A stretch of 64,000 nt of DNA from Agrobacterium vaccinii. Its GTDB lineage: Bacteria > Pseudomonadota > Alphaproteobacteria > Rhizobiales > Rhizobiaceae. A program made the translations under genes and the position numbers. Below the pieces are notes generated by a model. The model was not told the origin of the DNA. It saw nothing but the letters and a program-made list of their open reading frames with translations, and did no database searches. The stretch is from assembly GCF_021310995.1 (NCBI RefSeq), contig NZ_CP054150.1:2754501-2818500 (forward strand). The letters are read 5' to 3'. Below, one piece after another: positions 40,985 through 50,623 of this stretch. Every line of letters starts with the position of its first letter. The first letter of the stretch is position 1.

Positions 40985-41914
40985 ATGCAAACAAAACCTT
41001 TCCGAATCGGCACACGCGCCAGCCCGTTGGCACTGGCGCAGGCACACGAGACGCGCGATCGCCTTGTGGCGGCCCACGGTCTTGCGACCGAGATGTTCGA
41101 GATTGTGCCGATCTCCACAAAGGGTGACCGCATCGCTGACCGCGCACTTTCGGAAGTTGGCGGCAAGGGTCTGTTCACGGAAGAACTGGAAACACAGCTT
41201 CTGTCCGGCGAACTGGATTTCGCCGTTCATTCCTCCAAGGATGTGGCGACAAAGCTGCCTGATGGATTGCATCTTTCCGCATTTCTTCCACGAGAGGATG
41301 TCCGCGATGCCTTTATCGGCCGCGCCGCGCCGAGGCTGACCGAATTGCCACATGGTGCGACCGTAGGCTCCGCATCGCTGCGCCGACAGGCATTGATCCG
41401 CCGCGTCAGGCCCGATCTCAACGTCATCCTGTTTCGCGGTGCAGTGGCCACGCGTCTGCGCAAACTGGAAGATGGCCTGGCAGACGCGACATTGCTCGCT
41501 TTTGCCGGGCTGAAGCGGCTTGATATGGCAGACGTTCCGACGCAGGTGCTTGAGACCTCGGACTTTCTGCCAGCGCCTGCGCAGGGCGCCATCGGCATCG
41601 AAAGTCGCATCGGTGACACGCGCATCGATGATCTGCTGGCTGCCATCAACCACTGTCCCACCTTCGATGCCGTATCCTGCGAACGTGCGTTTCTATCGGT
41701 TCTCGACGGCTCCTGCCGTACACCCATCGCCGGCTACGCGACCTGCGAGGGGGACGATATGCACTTTTCCGGCCTTATCCTCACACCGGATGGTCGCACC
41801 GAACACAGTGTCGAAATAACGGGCAAATGCACGCAGGCCTTGGCACTCGGCAGACAGGCAGGCGAACAGGTTCGCGCTGCCGCTGGCACTGGTTTCTTTG
41901 AAGGTTGGACCTGA
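40985..41914 (+). CDS. hemC: Porphobilinogen deaminase (hydroxymethylbilane synthase)
   Basis: Third common step of tetrapyrrole synthesis, 309 residues. [16 protein letters not shown] at the N-terminus, [13 protein letters not shown], and the dipyrromethane cofactor Cys in [13 protein letters not shown] are present. First of a hemC-hemD-Mic60-hemY run. Confidence 0.97.
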   Translation: MQTKPFRIGTRASPLALAQAHETRDRLVAAHGLATEMFEIVPISTKGDRIADRALSEVGGKGLFTEELETQLLSGELDFAVHSSKDVATKLPDGLHLSAFLPREDVRDAFIGRAAPRLTELPHGATVGSASLRRQALIRRVRPDLNVILFRGAVATRLRKLEDGLADATLLAFAGLKRLDMADVPTQVLETSDFLPAPAQGAIGIESRIGDTRIDDLLAAINHCPTFDAVSCERAFLSVLDGSCRTPIAGYATCEGDDMHFSGLILTPDGRTEHSVEITGKCTQALALGRQAGEQVRAAAGTGFFEGWT

Positions 41915-41916
41915 CC

Positions 41917-42654
41917 ATGCGCGTCGTCGTCACCCGCCCGGAAGCATCAGGGCTGAAGACGGCGGAGCTTCTGCGCGAACGCGGGCACGACCCTGTGATG
42001 CTGCCACTGACCAGACCGATCCATGATTCTGACGCTGTTGCATCAGCATTTTCGAAACGCTTTGACACACTTGCGATAACGAGTGCCGAAGCCATCCGAG
42101 CCATAGTGGCATGCGGCGTGGATATGGACACGATCCGACACGCAACGCTGTTTGCGGTTGGACAAGCATCGGCCAATGCAGCGCGTTCTGCAGGTTTTGA
42201 AAACGTCGTCGCGGGCAAGGGCGATGGCGAGGAACTGGCCCAGACCATCTTTGACATCGGCATCGAGAGACAGGCGGGCACAGTTCTTTATCTGGCGGGC
42301 TCTGTAAGAGAGGTCGGCTTCGAAGAGCGCCTCTCAGCGCTGCACATTCCATTTGAAACCGTTGAAGTATACGGGATGGAGCCGGTAAACTGGGACCGTG
42401 CCGGTTTGGAGGCCATCGTGTCCTCGCGACCAATAGATGCCGTTCTTTTTTACTCCAGCGAGGCCGTTCGAGGGTTTTTCGATCTGATGCATCGCACTGG
42501 CGTTCAGATTGTTTCCGCTCACATCAAATTCATCTGCATCAGTGATAAGGTTCTCTCTCTCATTCCAGAACCGCTGCAAGCCAAGGCATTTGCAGCCAGG
42601 ACACCCCGTGAGACCGAAATGTTTGATCTGCTTGATCGGATCACGGGAACCTAA
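41917..42654 (+). CDS. hemD: Uroporphyrinogen-III synthase
   Basis: Cyclises hydroxymethylbilane, 245 residues. Sequence is weakly conserved in this family, but VVVTRPEASGLKTAELL at the start, LYLAGSVREVGFEE and VLFYSSEAVRGFFDLM fit the two-domain fold, and it follows hemC directly. ATG taken three bases after the hemC stop, with AAGG upstream. Confidence 0.92.
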   Translation: MRVVVTRPEASGLKTAELLRERGHDPVMLPLTRPIHDSDAVASAFSKRFDTLAITSAEAIRAIVACGVDMDTIRHATLFAVGQASANAARSAGFENVVAGKGDGEELAQTIFDIGIERQAGTVLYLAGSVREVGFEERLSALHIPFETVEVYGMEPVNWDRAGLEAIVSSRPIDAVLFYSSEAVRGFFDLMHRTGVQIVSAHIKFICISDKVLSLIPEPLQAKAFAARTPRETEMFDLLDRITGT

Positions 42655-42726
42655 TTCCCTCTTGCCCCTTTCCTTTGCCGTTATCACTGACTAGGTTTAG
42701 GGAAATGCAGGCAGAATGAGGTTGTC

Positions 42727-44094
42727 ATGGTATCGGGAAAGCCGCCACGCCACTCCAAGTCCACCGCCGAGCCGGTCACGATTGATCTGGACGCCAAAGA
42801 CGTGAAAGAAATCGGCAAAGATGCGGACACTGCGGTCGGTTCAACCGCTGCAAAAACCGATACGGTAGAGACACCTACCCCCGCTCAGAGCGCACCTGCG
42901 ACGACACCTGATGAGAACCCCAAACCGATCTGGGACCAGCAGGTCAAAAAGCCTATCGAGCCTGAGCCGAACATTCACAAGGCCGATGATGCCAAACCCG
43001 CGCCCGACACGGCGCAGGCATCGCCGAAGGCGACCTCGGTACCGCCTTTAAAAAAAGATACGCCCAAGCCTGACGAGGCGAAGAAGGAACAGCCCAAGGC
43101 GGAGACGAGCAAACCCGCCGTGGACACCAAATACTCTTCGACGACAGCGACGACCCCGAAAACCACGACAGGAAACGAAGCCGGTAGTTCAAGCCTTCTC
43201 CTTGCGGGCATCGTTGGCGGTCTGATTGCGCTTCTGGCAGCAGGAAGCATGCAATATGCTGGTTATCTGCCACCGTTTTCTGGCAACAATGCTTCTTCCG
43301 ACGAGCTCGCGACGCTCAAGTCTCAGGTCACAGCACTTCGCGAGCAGGCTGCAAGTAACCCAAACTCGTCTGCCGATACATCTGCACTTGAAACGCGCCT
43401 TGCCGCTCTGGAAAATTCCGCGTCGACCGCGAGCGGTGATATCGCAGGTAAAGTCACCGCACTCGAATCCACCGTCGCTGCGCTACAGTCGGAGAAGACA
43501 GCGCAGGATGCGGCCAACGCCGACCTGACGCGACGTCTGACCGATGCTGAAACCAAGATCAATGAGCCTCGGGACGATATTGAAGTCGCCCGCGCCATCG
43601 CCTCAGCCGGTCTTAAAGCTGCGATTGACCGCGGCGGCCCGTTCCTGACTGAACTGGACACGCTTTCAAAGGTTACACCCGATGACCCAGCCGTTCAGTC
43701 GCTTCGCCCATTCGCTGCGACTGGCGTGCCGTCTCGTGCCGAGCTTACGCGCAATTTCCCCGATGTAGCGAGTGCCATGCTCGATTCGCTGCGCCAGAGT
43801 GATCCCAACCAGGGCGTCATCGATCGGCTAACCGAAAGCGCCCTGTCGCTGGTGAAAGTCCGGCCTGTCGGAAACGTAGAAGGTGAAGGTGCCGAGGCGA
43901 AGATTGCCCGGATGGAAGACAAGCTGCGAAACGGTGACCTCAAGGGTGCGTCACTGGAATGGGACGGTGTCCCAGATACTGCCAAGGCTGCATCAGCTGA
44001 TTTCAAGAAGTCGCTCGATGCCCGTGTTCAGGTGGAAGACCTCGTGAACGGAACGTTGACCCGCGCCATCACTCGCACTGGCCAGCAGGGATAA
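42727..44094 (+). CDS. Alphaproteobacterial Mic60/mitofilin homologue
   Basis: Inner-membrane protein of 455 residues: a Pro/Lys/Asp-rich cytoplasmic N-terminal region of about 150 residues, one transmembrane helix (about 156-176, LLLAGIVGGLIALLAAGSM), a coiled coil (about 190-285) and a C-terminal domain with the mitofilin-like ASAGLKAAIDRGGPFLTELD and GVPSRAELTRNFP. Mic60 shapes mitochondrial cristae, and bacterial homologues shape intracytoplasmic membranes. Position between hemD and hemY is the usual one in alphaproteobacteria. Whether this organism forms such membranes is not shown. Confidence 0.86.
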   Translation: MVSGKPPRHSKSTAEPVTIDLDAKDVKEIGKDADTAVGSTAAKTDTVETPTPAQSAPATTPDENPKPIWDQQVKKPIEPEPNIHKADDAKPAPDTAQASPKATSVPPLKKDTPKPDEAKKEQPKAETSKPAVDTKYSSTTATTPKTTTGNEAGSSSLLLAGIVGGLIALLAAGSMQYAGYLPPFSGNNASSDELATLKSQVTALREQAASNPNSSADTSALETRLAALENSASTASGDIAGKVTALESTVAALQSEKTAQDAANADLTRRLTDAETKINEPRDDIEVARAIASAGLKAAIDRGGPFLTELDTLSKVTPDDPAVQSLRPFAATGVPSRAELTRNFPDVASAMLDSLRQSDPNQGVIDRLTESALSLVKVRPVGNVEGEGAEAKIARMEDKLRNGDLKGASLEWDGVPDTAKAASADFKKSLDARVQVEDLVNGTLTRAITRTGQQG

Positions 44095-44097
44095 GAT

Positions 44098-45696
44098 ATG
44101 ACCAAGATCATCAGCTTCGTCGTCTTCATACTTGTCGTTGCCTATGGCTTTTCCTGGCTTGCAGACCGCCCGGGGGAACTCTCCCTGGTCTGGCAGGGCC
44201 AGTTGATCGAAATGAGCCTCATGACAGCAGCCTGCGCCGTCGCAGCGTTGATTGCCGCGGTCATGATCGTCTGGTGGATTTTCAATACCCTGTGGAATTC
44301 TCCACACGTCGTGCGTCGTTACTTCCGCTCTCGCAAGCGCGACCGTGGCTATCAGGCGCTCTCGACCGGCCTCATTGCTGCCGGAGCCGGCAACGCCCTG
44401 CTCGCTCGCAAGATGACGGCGCGCACGCAAGGCCTGCTGAGCGCTGATCAGGAACCACTCATTCACTTGTTGGAAGCGCAGGCAGACCTCATCGAGGGCA
44501 AATATGACGCCGCGCGTCGCAAATTCGAGGCGATGGCACAGGACCCCGAGACGCGCGAGCTTGGTCTTCGAGGCCTCTATATGGAAGCCCGTCGCCAAGG
44601 TGCAAATGAAGCCGCCCTCGAATACGCTGAGGATGCAGCCAAGAATGCACCTTATCTGCCATGGGCCGCGCAGGCGACTTTGGAAAGCAAGTCCCGCAAT
44701 GGAGAGTGGGATGATGCCATCCGTTTGCTAGATCAGCAAAAGGCCGCAAGTGTCATCGAGCGTGGCGAGGCGGAACGTCTCAAGGCCGTACTCCTGACGG
44801 CAAAGGCGGAAGAGAAATTCGAGAGCGACCCGAAGGCCGCACGCGAAGACGCCAAACAGGCACTTAAGCTGTCGAAGGCGCTGGTGCCCGCTGCGCTCGT
44901 TGCCGCAAAGTCTTACCTGCGCGAGGACAACCTGCGCAAGGCGGCAGCGGTTCTGGAACCCGTCTGGAAAATTGCGCCCCATCCGCAGATTGCGCAGGTT
45001 TACGTGCGGGCACGCAGCGGCGATACCGCCGTTGATCGCCTGAAGCGTGCGGAACGGCTGGAAAGCCTGAAGCCCAACAACGTCGAGTCACTGTTTGCCG
45101 TCGCGCAGGCCGCCCTCGACGCTGGCGACTTCACACGGGCCCGGATGAAGGCGGAAGCCGCCGCCCGAATGGAGCCGCGCGAAAGCGTCTTTCTTCTGAT
45201 GGCCGACATCGAAGAGGCAGAAACGGGCGATCAGGGTCGTATACGCCATTGGATGTCCCAGGCATTGCGCGCACCGCGTGACTACGCCTGGGTGGCGGAT
45301 GGCGTCGTCTCGGAGAAATGGCTCCCCATCTCTCCAGTTAACGGACGCCTAGATGCATTCGAGTGGAAGACGCCGTTCGGCCAGATGGAAAGCCCGGTTG
45401 AAGGTGTGACCGTTGACCACGCGCTGTCATCCCTGCCGGAAATCACCGAGCCCGAAGTGCGCGAGCGGATCATCGAGATACCAGTGCCGGTAAAGCCACC
45501 TGAGCCTGTCGTCGTCGCTGAACCTATCAAGACGGCAATTGTTGAAAAGCCGCCCGCACTGAGAAAAGAAGAACCAAAGCCCAACGCTGAAAAGCGGCCT
45601 GAACCGGTACCTTTTTTCGGTGGTTTGCCGGACGATCCTGGCGTGAAAAAGCCTAATGCCGAGCCGGATGAGAAGACCCGCCTCAAATTGTTTTGA
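44098..45696 (+). CDS. hemY: HemY-type TPR membrane protein
   Basis: 532 residues: two N-terminal membrane helices (about 3-22 and 40-62), the HemY_N domain, then TPR-like helical repeats to about residue 400, and a Pro/Glu/Lys-rich tail. Despite its name this family is not the Gram-positive protoporphyrinogen oxidase; it is linked to haem synthesis by gene order and its role is unclear. It begins three bases after the Mic60 stop. Confidence 0.9.
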   Translation: MTKIISFVVFILVVAYGFSWLADRPGELSLVWQGQLIEMSLMTAACAVAALIAAVMIVWWIFNTLWNSPHVVRRYFRSRKRDRGYQALSTGLIAAGAGNALLARKMTARTQGLLSADQEPLIHLLEAQADLIEGKYDAARRKFEAMAQDPETRELGLRGLYMEARRQGANEAALEYAEDAAKNAPYLPWAAQATLESKSRNGEWDDAIRLLDQQKAASVIERGEAERLKAVLLTAKAEEKFESDPKAAREDAKQALKLSKALVPAALVAAKSYLREDNLRKAAAVLEPVWKIAPHPQIAQVYVRARSGDTAVDRLKRAERLESLKPNNVESLFAVAQAALDAGDFTRARMKAEAAARMEPRESVFLLMADIEEAETGDQGRIRHWMSQALRAPRDYAWVADGVVSEKWLPISPVNGRLDAFEWKTPFGQMESPVEGVTVDHALSSLPEITEPEVRERIIEIPVPVKPPEPVVVAEPIKTAIVEKPPALRKEEPKPNAEKRPEPVPFFGGLPDDPGVKKPNAEPDEKTRLKLF

Positions 45697-45714
45697 TCGA
45701 TTTCAAGGAAAATC

Positions 45715-46206
45715 ATGTTCGATCGCATTCAGTCCTTTTTCCAAAACCTGACCCAAGGCGGATCGCAACAGGATTTCGCACCCGACGATCTGAGGGTCGC
45801 GATCGCCGCTCTCTGTTTTCAGGTCATGGAGGCCGATGGCACCGTTTCCGACGTCGAGCGTAAACGCCTGCGTGAACTCCTTCAGGAGCACTATCAGCTC
45901 TCCTCCAACAAACTGGAAGCCTTGATGGACGCTGGTCGCGAGGCTGGCAGAGAAGCGGTTGATTATTACCGCTTCACAGCAGACATCCGCCGCCACCTCG
46001 ACGAAGAAAAGCGCATCGAACTGATCGGCATCCTCTGGGACATCGTCTATGCCGACGGAGAGCGCAACGAAATGGAAGATCACGTGATCTGGCGCGTTGC
46101 CGACCTGCTCGGCGTATCTGTCCGCGACAGGGTGTTGCAACGCCAACAGGCTGCAACCCATGTGAACATTTCCGAGGATAACGAAAGTCACAAAGACGCG
46201 GTTTGA
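45715..46206 (+). CDS. TerB-family protein
   Basis: 163-residue soluble all-helical protein of the TerB-like family: two acidic stretches, EADGTVSDVERKRL and YADGERNEMEDHVIW, look like the paired metal-binding helices. AGGA lies about six bases before the ATG. It directly follows hemY and may be co-transcribed. No other ter gene is present, so a role in tellurite resistance should not be assumed. Confidence 0.85.
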   Translation: MFDRIQSFFQNLTQGGSQQDFAPDDLRVAIAALCFQVMEADGTVSDVERKRLRELLQEHYQLSSNKLEALMDAGREAGREAVDYYRFTADIRRHLDEEKRIELIGILWDIVYADGERNEMEDHVIWRVADLLGVSVRDRVLQRQQAATHVNISEDNESHKDAV

Positions 46207-46410
46207 CACCAAATCTTGCTGGCGTCGGTCTTGGCAACAATTTCCTGAGTTTTATGGCGGTGGTGTGGTCGTGCCGGGTAAAGCCTTGCCGCTCTCAAAG
46301 CTCCTCATGAAAGAGGCCGGTTAACCAAGCGCGACGGGCACATTGGCGCTTCCACTTGCCGGTTGATCTGCGAATGTCTAAATGTCACTCAACAACGATT
46401 GGAGACATTG

Positions 46411-46701
46411 ATGCTTGCCCTGTTTCAGACAATAGATCTGGCCCTGAACCTCTATACATGGGTGCTGATTGCCAGCGCTCTCTTCTCTTGGCTCTACGCC
46501 TTCAACGTCATCAATTCTTCGAACCAGTTCGTCGGCTCGATTGGCAGCTTCCTTTACAATGTCACGGAGCCAGCGCTGCGTCCCATTCGCCGCGTTCTTC
46601 CCAACCTCGGTGGCATCGATATTTCGCCCATCATCCTGTTGCTCCTCATCTTCTTCATTCGCTCCTTGATGTGGAACACCATTTACCCGTTGGTTGCCTG
46701 A
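46411..46701 (+). CDS. YggT-family membrane protein
   Basis: 96 residues with two hydrophobic segments and the family block [19 protein letters not shown] followed by [14 protein letters not shown]. The start is the ATG with GGAG seven bases upstream; in-frame codons further upstream have no support. YggT proteins are linked to envelope or osmotic stress; the exact role is unknown. Confidence 0.92.
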   Translation: MLALFQTIDLALNLYTWVLIASALFSWLYAFNVINSSNQFVGSIGSFLYNVTEPALRPIRRVLPNLGGIDISPIILLLLIFFIRSLMWNTIYPLVA

Positions 46702-46721
46702 ACCTTAGTCTCAGACACAAA

Positions 46722-46755
46722 AAAACCTCCGGATCGGCGACGACCCGGAGGTTTT
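46722..46755. terminator. Bidirectional terminator between YggT and ppa
   Basis: AAAACCTCCGG and its exact complement form an 11-bp stem with a 12-base loop, with A- and T-rich flanks on both sides. Confidence 0.9.
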
Positions 46756-46784
46756 CAATCATTCGATCAAGCTTGATCTAAATA

Positions 46785-47318
46785 TCAGGCCTGAGCCTTG
46801 TAGCGCTCGATGGCTTCGACGATCAGCTTTTTGGCAACGTCCACGTTCTGCCAGCCGCCCATCTTCACCCATTTGCCGGGCTCCAGATCCTTGTAGTGCT
46901 CGAAGAAATGCTCGATCTGCTTCAGCGTAATTTCTGGCAGGTCGGTATAGTTCTGCACCTTGTCGTAGCGCTGTGTCAGCTTCGGCGCGGGAACCGCGAG
47001 AATTTTCTCGTCCTTGCCGCCATCGTCTTCCATGATCATGACGCCGATCGGGCGCACGTTGATAACGCAGCCTGGAACGAGCGGACGCGTGTTGCAGATC
47101 AGCACATCGATAGGATCGCCATCTTCCGACAGTGTATGGGGCACGAAGCCGTAGTTGCCCGGATAGGTCATCGGGGTGTAGAGGAAACGGTCAACGACGA
47201 GAGCGCCCGCATCCTTGTCCATTTCGTACTTGATCGGGTGTCCGCCGACCGGCACTTCCACAATCACATTGATGTCATCCGGCGGGTTCTTGCCGATAGA
47301 AATTGCATCGATACGCAT
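46785..47318 (-). CDS. ppa: Inorganic pyrophosphatase
   Basis: Family I soluble pyrophosphatase, 177 residues, drives biosynthesis by removing PPi. Active-site residues are seen in [16 protein letters not shown], the signature DGDPIDVLI and the ENKEVDD-like [13 protein letters not shown]. Start MRIDAISIG chosen with AGGGA upstream. Confidence 0.97.
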   Translation of the reverse strand: MRIDAISIGKNPPDDINVIVEVPVGGHPIKYEMDKDAGALVVDRFLYTPMTYPGNYGFVPHTLSEDGDPIDVLICNTRPLVPGCVINVRPIGVMIMEDDGGKDEKILAVPAPKLTQRYDKVQNYTDLPEITLKQIEHFFEHYKDLEPGKWVKMGGWQNVDVAKKLIVEAIERYKAQA

Positions 47319-47612
47319 TCGCTTCCCTCGATTAGGTGGGTTTAACTGGCATGTCGATACTGGGAAAACGACCGCTTTGCAACACAACATCGCCCATTCG
47401 ACGCAAACTCATCGAAGCAAATACAGGTTCAATTGCAGTGATTTGTCGCGCAAATAAGCGATCAGAGGCGTGGGCAACAATATAGTGCCATGGACTTTTC
47501 AGAAAACGTCATTCGACGTACGCAGCACAGGTGAGACGCCTGCAATGCAAGAAGAAGCCTCGGAATGCCCGTCGCTCCTGCTTACTTAGAGACTTTGAAC
47601 CGGTCTTCGGAA
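47319..47612. other. Intergenic region upstream of ppa
   Basis: About 290 bases between ppa and the small membrane-protein gene. It must hold the ppa promoter on the minus strand, but I see no clear -35/-10 pair, hairpin or open frame of note. Confidence 0.4.
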
Positions 47613-47849
47613 TCAGAGATCAATGATTGTACCGCGACCATCGTTCCAGACGCGCATGGTCTGCTGCTCATCTCTGCGGGTCTTGACCGGAATAGGCTCT
47701 TGCTTGAGACGGGAAGACGCCAGCCTGACCACGCTAATAACGGCGAGTACGCCTACAAAAGCGACCGTTAGAGAAGCGGTAAAGAGTGCGACAAGCGCCA
47801 GAACTGCGATGCTTGAAGCCGCGATGAAGAATGTACGTATGCCCTGCAT
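47613..47849 (-). CDS. Small membrane protein of unknown function
   Basis: 78 residues: a hydrophobic region from about 8 to 45 forms one or two helices, then a charged tail ends VWNDGRGTIIDL. The start MQGIRTFF has AAGG upstream; a longer frame to the left is unsupported. Not recognised; kept as real because of its ribosome site and membrane-protein composition. Confidence 0.6.
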   Translation of the reverse strand: MQGIRTFFIAASSIAVLALVALFTASLTVAFVGVLAVISVVRLASSRLKQEPIPVKTRRDEQQTMRVWNDGRGTIIDL

Positions 47850-47960
47850 TGTCCAAACCTTTCTGTCCTGACGAATGTGGTCCTTCCCTGCAACGCTTGC
47901 AAGAGGAATCACACTGTCTATCTTCTTGCGAATGTCACAAAAGGTTGACACAAGTACGGC

Positions 47961-48872
47961 ATGGCCGATTTTTATCTCGACAATACTGTTCGTCCGCGAC
48001 GCTCCCTTCTTTCGGTGCCGTCCATCAATTCACGCGCATTGGCAAAAGTACCGAATCTGGATTGCGACGGCGTGATTTTCGATCTGGAAGATTCCGTTGC
48101 ACCTGACATGAAAGACGACGCGCGCCGCAATCTCCTGTCTTTCTTCAAAGAGACACGGTTGAACGAGCGCGAATCCATCATCCGTATCAATCCGCTTTCC
48201 AGTGCTGCGGGACGTGCTGATCTCGTCGCGGTTCTGGAATGCAGGCCCAGTGCCGTGCTGGTGCCGAAGGTCGATCACCCCTCCGATATTCACGATATCG
48301 CCGACGTTCTGGCGGAAGCCGATGCGCCCGAGGACATAAAAATATGGGCGATGATCGAGACGCCAAAGGGCGTCCTGAATGCCGCCGCGATTGCCGAAGC
48401 GTCACACACCCAAGGCTCTCGTCTTGGCGGCTTCATCGTCGGCCTCAACGATCTTCGCAAGGAAACACGCGTTCCTGCCCAACCGGGGCGCCATACACTG
48501 ATGCCTTGGCTCATGCAGATCGTGCTGGCCGCCAGAGCTTACGGACTTGAGGTCATCGATAGCGTTTCCAACGACTTCAGCGATCTGGACGCATTTGCCA
48601 GCGAATGCGACCAGGGCCGCGCCATGGGCTTCGATGGCAAGATGCTGATCCACCCGGCCCAGATCGATGCCGCCAACCGGGCATTTGCACCGACGCATGA
48701 AGAATTGGCCGATGCGAAACAGATCATTGCCGCTTTCGCCAAGCCGGAATCTGTGGGATTGAATGTCATCAACGACAATGGGCGAATGATCGAGCGGCTT
48801 CACGTCAGCGAGGCTGAGAGACTGGTCGCGCTGATGAACGTCATTGCCCGAAGAAAAGGACAGGAAACATGA
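47961..48872 (+). CDS. HpcH/HpaI aldolase family CoA-ester lyase (CitE-like)
   Basis: 303-residue TIM-barrel enzyme related to citrate lyase beta and malyl-CoA lyases. RPRRSLLSVPS, the magnesium-site region GVIFDLEDSVAP, IRINPL, WAMIETPKGVLNA and the C-terminal GFDGKMLIHPAQI all fit. Stand-alone members cleave or hydrolyse malyl-CoA-type thioesters; no citrate lyase alpha or gamma gene is nearby, so citrate lyase activity is unlikely. It overlaps the next gene by four bases. Confidence 0.87.
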   Translation: MADFYLDNTVRPRRSLLSVPSINSRALAKVPNLDCDGVIFDLEDSVAPDMKDDARRNLLSFFKETRLNERESIIRINPLSSAAGRADLVAVLECRPSAVLVPKVDHPSDIHDIADVLAEADAPEDIKIWAMIETPKGVLNAAAIAEASHTQGSRLGGFIVGLNDLRKETRVPAQPGRHTLMPWLMQIVLAARAYGLEVIDSVSNDFSDLDAFASECDQGRAMGFDGKMLIHPAQIDAANRAFAPTHEELADAKQIIAAFAKPESVGLNVINDNGRMIERLHVSEAERLVALMNVIARRKGQET

Positions 48873-49075
48873 AGGTCTATCGTTTTATCACGGGCCCCGA
48901 TGATGCAAAGTTCTGCCATCGCGTTACCGAAGCCCTCAATAAGGGCTGGGAACTGGCTGGCTCGCCAAGCTACGCGTTCAACGCGGCGGCAGGCATCATG
49001 CATTGCGGACAGGCCGTCACGAAAACGGTCGAAGGCAAGGAATACAACCCGGATATGAAGCTGGGCGAGCAGTAA
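48869..49075 (+). CDS. DUF1737 protein
   Basis: 68-residue protein matching DUF1737 (MKVYRFITGPDDAKFCHRV, NKGWELAGSPSYAFN). Its ATG overlaps the upstream stop as ATGA, so it is translationally coupled to the CoA-ester lyase. Function unknown; the coupling suggests a small partner or regulator. Confidence 0.88.
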   Translation: MKVYRFITGPDDAKFCHRVTEALNKGWELAGSPSYAFNAAAGIMHCGQAVTKTVEGKEYNPDMKLGEQ

Positions 49076-49102
49076 GGCTCAAAAATGCGGCGCAACGGCG
49101 GA

Positions 49103-49543
49103 TCAGCGATCCGTCGCTGCCTCGTCTGCGCTTTCTTCGATCCGCTCCATATCGTCGTCGGACAAGCCGAAGTGATGGCCGATTTCGTGGATGAGGACAT
49201 GGGTGATGATATCGCCCAGCGTTTCCTCGTTCTCGGCCCAGTAATCCAGGATCGGACGACGATATAGCGTGATGCGGTTGACCATCTCGCCGGTTTCCAT
49301 CGTGAAACGCTCGGAAATGCCGCGCCCTTCGAACAGGCCGAGCAGGTCGAACGGCGTTTCAAGCGCCATGTCTTCGAACACCTCATCGGTCGGAAAATCC
49401 GCGATTTCGATGATGAGGTCCTTCGTCAGCGCACGAAACTCTTCCGGCAAATGGCCATATGCCTCGATAGCAAGTGATTCAAACGCTGAAATTGTCGGCG
49501 CGTGGCGGTCCCGCCAATCGTCGGTTTTGTCTATGCGGGCCAT
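49103..49543 (-). CDS. Minimal zinc metalloprotease-like protein
   Basis: 146 residues of the zincin-like metallopeptidase family (minimal metalloprotease type). The HExxH motif is in VLIHEIGHHFGLSDDDME near the C-terminus, and FPTDEVFEDM precedes it. No signal peptide, so cytoplasmic. Substrate unknown. Confidence 0.9.
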   Translation of the reverse strand: MARIDKTDDWRDRHAPTISAFESLAIEAYGHLPEEFRALTKDLIIEIADFPTDEVFEDMALETPFDLLGLFEGRGISERFTMETGEMVNRITLYRRPILDYWAENEETLGDIITHVLIHEIGHHFGLSDDDMERIEESADEAATDR

Positions 49544-49869
49544 TTCTGCTCCTTGTTGTGACGCCCATATAAACCCTTGGCGAAAAAATTTCGAGGCCTG
49601 TTTGCCACAAGGGTTAAAATCACAGGCGATTCTTGCTCGTCGCCTTGTTTTCAGGGCCTTTTGATCTTGACAGAAACGATGACCTCGCGTATTTCGCAGC
49701 CAAATTGATGGCGTATTGCGCCTTCTGTTTGCATCGCTTTGTCAAAAGCGGTTTCACCGGCAGGGTTCCAAGAGGCCTCAAACCTCCTAAATCTCCGCTA
49801 TTCGACTGATAAAAAGACGGCCAGCACGCATTTGCGCGCAGAGCCGGAACGAACATGAAAGGGTAAAAA
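49544..49869 (+). promoter_or_regulatory. Leader and promoter region of rplU-rpmA
   Basis: A 326-base gap with no gene. A perfect TTGACA at 49667-49672 is followed 17 bases later by TATTTC, a weak -10, giving a leader of about 170 bases. A three-codon frame ATG AAA GGG TAA lies at 49855-49866 over the rplU ribosome site; I regard it as chance. I see no known ribosomal-protein leader structure. Confidence 0.4.
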
Positions 49870-50184
49870 ATGTTCGCAGTCATCAAGACCGGCGGTAAGC
49901 AGTACCGTGTAGCGGCCAACGACGTGCTCACAATTGAAAAGTTGGAAGCAGACGCTGGCGCAACTGTAGAATTCACCGAAGTTCTCGTGATCGGCGTTGG
50001 CGCCGACGCACAGTTCGGCGCACCTTTCGTTGCTGGCGCAACGGTCAAGGCTGAAGTTGTCGAACACAACCGCGGCAAGAAGGTCATCGCCTTCAAGAAG
50101 CGTCGTCGTCAGAACTCCAAGCGTACGCGCGGTCATCGTCAGCATCACACCGTCGTCCGTATCACGGACATCGTTGCAGCCTAA
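49870..50184 (+). CDS. rplU: 50S ribosomal protein L21
   Basis: 104 residues, standard length. [20 protein letters not shown] and the basic tail [19 protein letters not shown] are diagnostic. AAAGGG lies about six bases before the ATG. First gene of rplU-rpmA. Confidence 0.98.
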   Translation: MFAVIKTGGKQYRVAANDVLTIEKLEADAGATVEFTEVLVIGVGADAQFGAPFVAGATVKAEVVEHNRGKKVIAFKKRRRQNSKRTRGHRQHHTVVRITDIVAA

Positions 50185-50224
50185 TCGGCGCGACACGGGA
50201 AACTAGGTTTAAAGGAGCAATCCA

Positions 50225-50494
50225 ATGGCACATAAAAAAGCTGGTGGTTCTTCGCGTAACGGTCGCGATTCCAACTCCAAGCGCCTTGGCGTAAAGAAGT
50301 TCGGCGGCGAAGCTGTCATTCCAGGCAACATTATTCTGCGCCAGCGCGGCACGCAGTGGCATCCGGGCGCCAATGTCGGCCTCGGCAAGGACCACACGAT
50401 TTTCGCGCTGACAGCCGGTAATGTAGCCTTCCGCACGAAGGGCAATGGCCGCGTATACGTGTCTGTGGCACCGAAAGCGGAAGCAGCAGAATAA
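50225..50494 (+). CDS. rpmA: 50S ribosomal protein L27
   Basis: 89 residues; [20 protein letters not shown] shows the flexible N-terminus that reaches the peptidyl-transferase centre, without the cleaved extension seen in Firmicutes. AAAGGAG precedes the ATG. Confidence 0.98.
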   Translation: MAHKKAGGSSRNGRDSNSKRLGVKKFGGEAVIPGNIILRQRGTQWHPGANVGLGKDHTIFALTAGNVAFRTKGNGRVYVSVAPKAEAAE

Positions 50495-50558
50495 GCCGGT
50501 CGCGTCATATGCAGCCGGTGTCCCAATGACCCGGCTGAGACGTAACAGGTTCAGTCAC

Positions 50559-50598
50559 AAAAAAGGGGAGTTGGGGCACCACCCAACTCCCCTTTTTT
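50559..50598 (+). terminator. Strong terminator after rpmA
   Basis: A GGGGAGTTGGG/CCCAACTCCCC stem with a 6-base loop, flanked by A-run and T-run, gives 16 pairs in all. It separates the ribosomal genes from the acetyltransferases. Confidence 0.93.
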
Positions 50599-50623
50599 CT
50601 TAACCTCATGGAGGGACTGAACC

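Noticed and set aside
49855..49866. Three-codon frame ATG AAA GGG TAA before rplU
   Set aside because: It overlaps the ribosome site of rplU and has none of its own; probably chance.
50505..50550. CTGAGA with a flanking hairpin after rpmA, reminiscent of a TPP riboswitch
   Set aside because: The other conserved TPP helices and the ACCTGAT element are missing, and no thiamine gene follows.
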